Assembly (NCBI GenBank): GCA_965206025.1
Contig: CBDBIU010000005.1
Location: 310,001-374,000, forward strand
Length of the DNA stretch: 64,000 nt
DNA from: G963668345 sp965206025
Lineage (GTDB): Bacteria > Acidobacteriota > Terriglobia > Bryobacterales > UBA6623
Reading direction: 5' to 3'
Shown: one piece after another, positions 60,450-64,000 of the stretch
Numbering within the stretch: position 1 is the first letter of the stretch
Layout of the letters: each line of letters starts with the position of its first letter
Position numbers and translations under genes: made by a program
Notes under the pieces: model-generated
The model's input: the letters and a program-made list of their open reading frames with translations, nothing else
What the model was told of the DNA's origin: nothing
Database searches by the model: none

Positions 60450-60967
60450 GTTGTCCAATGCAAGATGATCCTGAACGGGGGGAGTGTTTCCAACACAAGA
60501 TGATCCTGAAACGACGGCAGCCGGGAGAGGGCACACTGCGGGTGAATGCGAATCACCATGCAGCATGCACAACGTCTCACGCTGGGCGAGATGCGCGAGT
60601 TTGTGGCTTCCAGCGGTCGCCTCAGCTTTACCGGCGCCGAGCGCAAGCAGATCTACGGCCTCGTCGAGCGCACCCTGCGGATGAGCGATACCGAATGCGC
60701 CCGCCACATGCAGCAACGCAAGCGGAAACTGCTGGCCAGCTGCCGCTCCCGTTGGTAAATCCCAGCACGAGGGGGCGGGGCCTGGCGGCCCCGGACTCGG
60801 CATGGATGGCAGGGGGAGGGGAAAGCTCGACCAACGTCCCTGGTCCGGGCCACACCCAGTTCCGCTTCCCCCTCCCCCCTCGAACACCCTCAGAAAGGAG
60901 ATCCACTCGCAGCGCCGGCCCCTCGCCCGACCAACCCCTTTTCAGGATCATTCTTGGATTGGAAAAT
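60450..60967 (+). mobile_element. 518-bp deletion derivative of the rve-type IS
   Basis: Both ends match the full element at 38316-39803: TTGTCCAATGCAAGATGATC (60451) and TTCAGGATCATTCTTGGATT (60941). The internal about 1 kb is deleted between two CGG words (CTGCGG | ATGAGCG), joining the first 44 codons of the transposase to its last 26 in frame. It has kept the doubled end motif (CAAGATGATCCTGAA at 60460 and 60496). Confidence 0.88.
60546..60758 (+). CDS. 70-residue in-frame fusion of transposase N- and C-termini
   Basis: The frame joins the N-terminal domain (HAQRLTLGEMREFV ... YGLVERTLR) to the C-terminal peptide (MSDTECARHMQQRKRKLLAS) of the rve-type transposase. The DDE core is gone. 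If made, it may bind the IS ends and act as a competitor of the full enzyme; that is speculation. The open frame may also be chance, since the junction had a one-in-three likelihood of keeping frame. Confidence 0.5.
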   Translation: MRITMQHAQRLTLGEMREFVASSGRLSFTGAERKQIYGLVERTLRMSDTECARHMQQRKRKLLASCRSRW

Positions 60968-61030
60968 GCTAAGAAAGGCCGCTCTGTCAATGACGATCTG
61001 ATGTGACATAATTTCTCCTGGGGGAACGCC

Positions 61031-62242
61031 GTGGCCAGCCAACAGGCAGATTCATCCTTCGACCTAGTCCTGCGGGACGCTCACGTCATCGATCCTTCGC
61101 AGAACGTCAACGGCGTTAGAGACGTCGCGATTCGAGACGGCAAGATCGCTGCCCTGGGTCCTTCCTTGCCGGCCTCCCCGGAAACGCCGCAAAGGGATTT
61201 GAGCGGCAGCTACTTGTGTCCGGGACTGATTGATCTCCACGGGCACTGGTACGGAGGCAGTACGCTTGGCCTCGATCCGGCTTGCTGTCTCAATGCCGGA
61301 GTGACCACGGCGGTCGATGCCGGAACCTGCGGCTTCCTCAATTTCGGCGAATTCCATCGCCACCGCATTCAGAGCGCGGAAGTCGAACTCCTGGCGTTCC
61401 TCAATATCTCGGCCATCGGCATCCCGACCCTTTTGGTCGGGGAGCTGGGCGACATCGACTTCGCTCGGCCCAAAGAGACGGCGGCGCTGCTTGAAAACCA
61501 CCCGGACGTTCTGCTCGGCGTCAAGGTCCGCATTGGGTCTCTCTCGAGCGGCCAAAACGGTACCGAAGCTTTAGGGAAGGCCCTGGAAGCAGCCCATGTC
61601 TCGAAGACCCCGGTGATGGTCCACATCAGCGCGGGAGCGGACACCCCGGAAATCCTGCGGCGCCTGCGCCCGGGAGACATCCTCACACACTGCTTTCGCG
61701 GCCCGAGTGACGCCATTATCGAACAAGGCGCCGTGATCCCTGAAGCCATGGCCGCCCGGCGGAACGGTATTCTCTTCGACGTCGGGCACGGCAGCGGCAG
61801 CTTCTCGTGGGAATCGGCCAAGAAGGCCTTCGAGAAGTTCTTTCTGCCCGACACGATCAGCACGGACCTGCATCGTCTGTCGGTCGACTACCCGGTCGTC
61901 GACATGCCGACAACGATGTCCAAGTTTCTTCACCTGGGGATGTCGCTCGAAGAGGTGATCCTAAAATCCACCCTCAACCCGGCTGGGGCCGTGGGTCGCG
62001 AGGAGGACATCGGAACGCTTCGGCCCGGCACCGTCGCCGATGTTCTGGTGTTCGACGTCGTAGAGGGGGAGTTTCCGCTCGAGGACAGCCGAGGCCGGAT
62101 CGAACCCGCATCAAGAAGAATCACGCCCAAGCTGGTGGTGCGTGCCGGCGAGGTGATCGAGCCGGGCAGCCGGGCGGTCAACCATCGCGAACCCTGTCCT
62201 TGGGACGACGAGTTTCACGACCTCATCAAGAAACGGGGCTGA
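61031..62242 (+). CDS. amidohydrolase/deacetylase-family metallohydrolase
   Basis: A 403-residue TIM-barrel amidohydrolase from GTG with GGGGGAA upstream. Metal site: His70 and His72 in LIDLHGHWY, then Lys in LLGVKVRIGS as the likely carbamylated residue, His in MVHISAG and THCFRGP, and Asp in TDLHRL. The nearest style is the dihydroorotase-like 'amidohydrolase/deacetylase' group. Substrate unknown. The Gfo/Idh gene follows 127 bases later, suggesting sugar or amide catabolism. Confidence 0.88.
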   Translation: MASQQADSSFDLVLRDAHVIDPSQNVNGVRDVAIRDGKIAALGPSLPASPETPQRDLSGSYLCPGLIDLHGHWYGGSTLGLDPACCLNAGVTTAVDAGTCGFLNFGEFHRHRIQSAEVELLAFLNISAIGIPTLLVGELGDIDFARPKETAALLENHPDVLLGVKVRIGSLSSGQNGTEALGKALEAAHVSKTPVMVHISAGADTPEILRRLRPGDILTHCFRGPSDAIIEQGAVIPEAMAARRNGILFDVGHGSGSFSWESAKKAFEKFFLPDTISTDLHRLSVDYPVVDMPTTMSKFLHLGMSLEEVILKSTLNPAGAVGREEDIGTLRPGTVADVLVFDVVEGEFPLEDSRGRIEPASRRITPKLVVRAGEVIEPGSRAVNHREPCPWDDEFHDLIKKRG

Positions 62243-62369
62243 CCGCCGCTCCGTGGGAAGACGCGAGCGCCGGGAATTCTCCTGTCGAGGCGCAGTGTCC
62301 CAGAGAGCATCGAGGGCCGCTTCAACGAAGCAGAATAGGAACTCGCCTGAAGGAGGGGAGAAAGAAACC

Positions 62370-63638
62370 ATGAATCGCCGCTACTTCATCGGAAGCGCCG
62401 TCGCCGCCGGACTCGCGGCAGCCAAAAAGAGTGTCGCCGCCAACGACAAAGTGAACGTCGGGCTGATCGGCGTCGGGGGCCGCGGCCGCGGCCTGATGGA
62501 GGGCTTCGCCGCCCTGCCCGACGTCAACATTGCCTACCTGTGTGACGTGGACCAAGCTTCACTCGAGAGAGCCATGGCCATCCTCGACCGCGAGGGCGTC
62601 AAGCGGCCGCCGACAACCGGCGACATGCGCCGCGTCTTTGACGACAAGAGCATCAACGCGGTCGTGATCGCCACACCCGACCACTGGCATGCTCCGGCGG
62701 CCATTCTCGGCTGCGAGGCGGGGAAGGATGTCTACGTCGAGAAGCCGTGTTCCCACAACGTTCGCGAGGGGCGCCTGATCATCGACGCCGCCCGCTACTA
62801 CAAGCGGATCGTGCAGCACGGCACGCAGGCTCGCAACCGCCCCTCCACCATCCGTGCGATCGACTACTGCAAGTCGGGCAAGATCGGCCGGGTTCTGGCC
62901 GCGAAAGCTTGGGACACGCAACTCCGCGACGACATCGGTCACAAAGAGGACGGTCCGGTTCCCGAAGGCGTCGACTACGACACCTGGCTCGGCCCGGCCC
63001 CCTGGATACCCTTCAACGAAAACCGCTTCCACTACAAATGGCACTGGCATTGGCACTTCGGCACCGGCGACGCCGGCAACGACGGCGTCCACCAACTGGA
63101 TATGGCGCGCTGGGCGCTCGGCGCCGGCTACCCGAAAACAGTTTCGGGAATGGGTAAGAAGATCTTCTTCGACGACGATCAGCAAACTCCCGACACCATG
63201 AACGTTACCTTCGATTACGGCGGCAAGCTGCTGATCTGGGAGATGCGCATCTGGACACCTTACATGACCGATGGCGCGGAGAACGCCGTTGCCGTCTATG
63301 GTACCGACGGCATGGTGCATGTCGGGCGCTGGAACCGGCGTTGGGGCTTCAAGGTGTTTGATGCAAAAGGCAACCTGATTCACCACGACGACGAAAACGA
63401 GCCCGACACGCACGCCCGTAATTTCATCGACTGCGTCAAGTCGCGCAAGCTGCCCACGGCCGACATCGGCATCGGACACCTCTCGGCCCTCCACGCCCAC
63501 CTGGCGAACATCGTCGCCCGCGTCAACCGCACTGTTCACTTCAACGCCGCAACCGAAAGCATCGTCGGCGACGACGAAGCGAACCTCTACGTCCGCCGCC
63601 GCTACCGCAGGCACTGGGCAACGCCGAAGCGGTTGTGA
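62370..63638 (+). CDS. Tat-exported Gfo/Idh/MocA-family oxidoreductase
   Basis: A 422-residue NAD(P)-dependent dehydrogenase. A Tat-like leader (MNRRYFIGSAVAAGLAAA) is followed by the Rossmann segment VGLIGVGGRGRGL and the family signature VEKPCSHNVREGR. A C-terminal domain carries GNDGVHQLDMARWALG. AAGGAGGGGAG precedes the ATG, which fixes the start over an earlier in-frame codon. Exported members of this family act on sugars or glycosides in the periplasm in Acidobacteriota and Planctomycetes. Confidence 0.9.
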   Translation: MNRRYFIGSAVAAGLAAAKKSVAANDKVNVGLIGVGGRGRGLMEGFAALPDVNIAYLCDVDQASLERAMAILDREGVKRPPTTGDMRRVFDDKSINAVVIATPDHWHAPAAILGCEAGKDVYVEKPCSHNVREGRLIIDAARYYKRIVQHGTQARNRPSTIRAIDYCKSGKIGRVLAAKAWDTQLRDDIGHKEDGPVPEGVDYDTWLGPAPWIPFNENRFHYKWHWHWHFGTGDAGNDGVHQLDMARWALGAGYPKTVSGMGKKIFFDDDQQTPDTMNVTFDYGGKLLIWEMRIWTPYMTDGAENAVAVYGTDGMVHVGRWNRRWGFKVFDAKGNLIHHDDENEPDTHARNFIDCVKSRKLPTADIGIGHLSALHAHLANIVARVNRTVHFNAATESIVGDDEANLYVRRRYRRHWATPKRL

Positions 63639-64000
63639 GCGCGGTTTGGAGCTTGGGTAACGAGCAGAGGGCCGGGGCTCGATGCACGGGCGAAAACGAC
63701 GAGTGCCCTCACTCGTCCGAAACGTGAGAGCGTTTGTGAAATGAACCGGCTAGCCCGGATATCTCACCAGGGGGTAGGAAAAGGGCTGCCGATTGTGGCA
63801 TAAAACATTACCACCTTTGCCCAGCGGGAAGAAGATCAGGTTGTCCTTGTTGGTGTTGACGCTGCCGCGCTTGAGCGGCGGTCCCTTGTAGCCTCCGCGG
63901 TTCTCCGGCGCGCAATCCTTCATATGGAACTCGATGATCCTTGATCAAACCGCAGAGCGCTTACGGATCCGAAGGGCGTTAACCCGCATTTCTCACCACC
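63639..64000. repeat. terminal stretch with two family C ends around a gene relic
   Basis: A family C end (TAGCCCGGATATCTCACCAG) is at 63751, and another (TTAACCCGCATTTCTCACCA) begins at 63979 and continues past the window. Between them lies the relic described separately. The first 110 bases hold nothing recognisable. Confidence 0.55.
63750..63944 (-). pseudogene. fragment of a sugar-isomerase/epimerase-like gene
   Basis: A minus-strand stretch opens after a TGA and reads IIEFHMKDCAPENRGGYKG then LKRGSVNTNKDNLIFFPLGK. The FHMKD pattern resembles the metal-ligand strand of xylose-isomerase-like TIM barrels (typically xHxKD). It has no start and breaks off into a family C repeat end, whose TAG ends the frame. 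Identification is weak. Confidence 0.35.

Noticed and set aside
62559..63614. Long open frame opposite the Gfo/Idh gene
   Set aside because: Antisense shadow of a strongly supported gene with a Tat leader and a good ribosome binding site.
1..64000. Search for tRNA, rRNA and riboswitches
   Set aside because: No cloverleaf with a GTTCRANYC arm, rRNA segment or known riboswitch core was recognised by eye. A covariance-model scan would be decisive and was not possible.

Overview
The window reads as chromosome from a GC-rich, Gram-negative bacterium. Evidence for a Gram-negative cell is a TonB-type energy transducer, a periplasmic HtrA protease, a System I cytochrome c maturation cluster and cell-surface glycosyltransferases. 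The gene mix best fits an Acidobacteriota-like lineage: a YfiR-like gene next to a CHASE8-type sensor, a bacilliredoxin, a Cys-type CcmE, and Tat-exported Gfo/Idh proteins. That placement is inference from gene content only. I see no rRNA, tRNA or CRISPR array.

Layout. 0.4-18 kb: HtrA protease; a 1242-residue CHAT-NB-ARC-TPR protein; an acetoacetate-decarboxylase-like enzyme; bacilliredoxin; a 55-residue zinc-ribbon protein; a YihY/BrkB membrane protein; a GT-C-like glycosyltransferase pair; a CDF metal exporter; an IS3 element; HAD phosphatase; TonB; SprT-like protease. 18-25 kb: core metabolism with fabH, accD-folC, plsC and leuC-leuD. 25-28.9 kb: a decayed signalling patch with HD-GYP and YfiR remnants, a kinase-less CHASE8-HAMP-PAS-REC protein and a gene split by a MITE. 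29-32.6 kb: an lpd-lipB-E2 operon on the minus strand, linking lipoate attachment to a lipoyl-dependent dehydrogenase. 33-41 kb: orphan Phd antitoxin, YdcH, broken rimI, a large secreted protein, a TPP enzyme, an IS with an rve-type transposase, and quinone oxidoreductase. 42-48 kb: ccmE-ccmF-ccmH-ccmI-like-accessory-ccmA-ccmB. 49-64 kb: metallopeptidase/TPR protein, sodium-solute symporter, VOC protein, GT2 gene and broken GT4 gene, an ISNCY-like element, a small CsgG-like operon, amidohydrolase and Gfo/Idh oxidoreductase.

The most striking feature is the density and layering of small mobile DNA. Family A is a 456-bp MITE with ISL3-like ends, present in three nearly identical copies, each with a perfect 8-bp target duplication. 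Two copies split genes exactly in frame, and one sits inside an older family B element. Family B is about 150 bp (three copies). Family C is a TA-bounded family with ends near TAGCCCGCTTTTCTCACC, in about ten copies; these often abut gene 3' ends and supply stop codons. Two complete-length insertion sequences (rve-type and ISNCY-like) each have internally deleted relatives in the same window. The most interesting single gene is the CHAT-NB-ARC-TPR protein, which has the architecture of a bacterial NLR-like protease.
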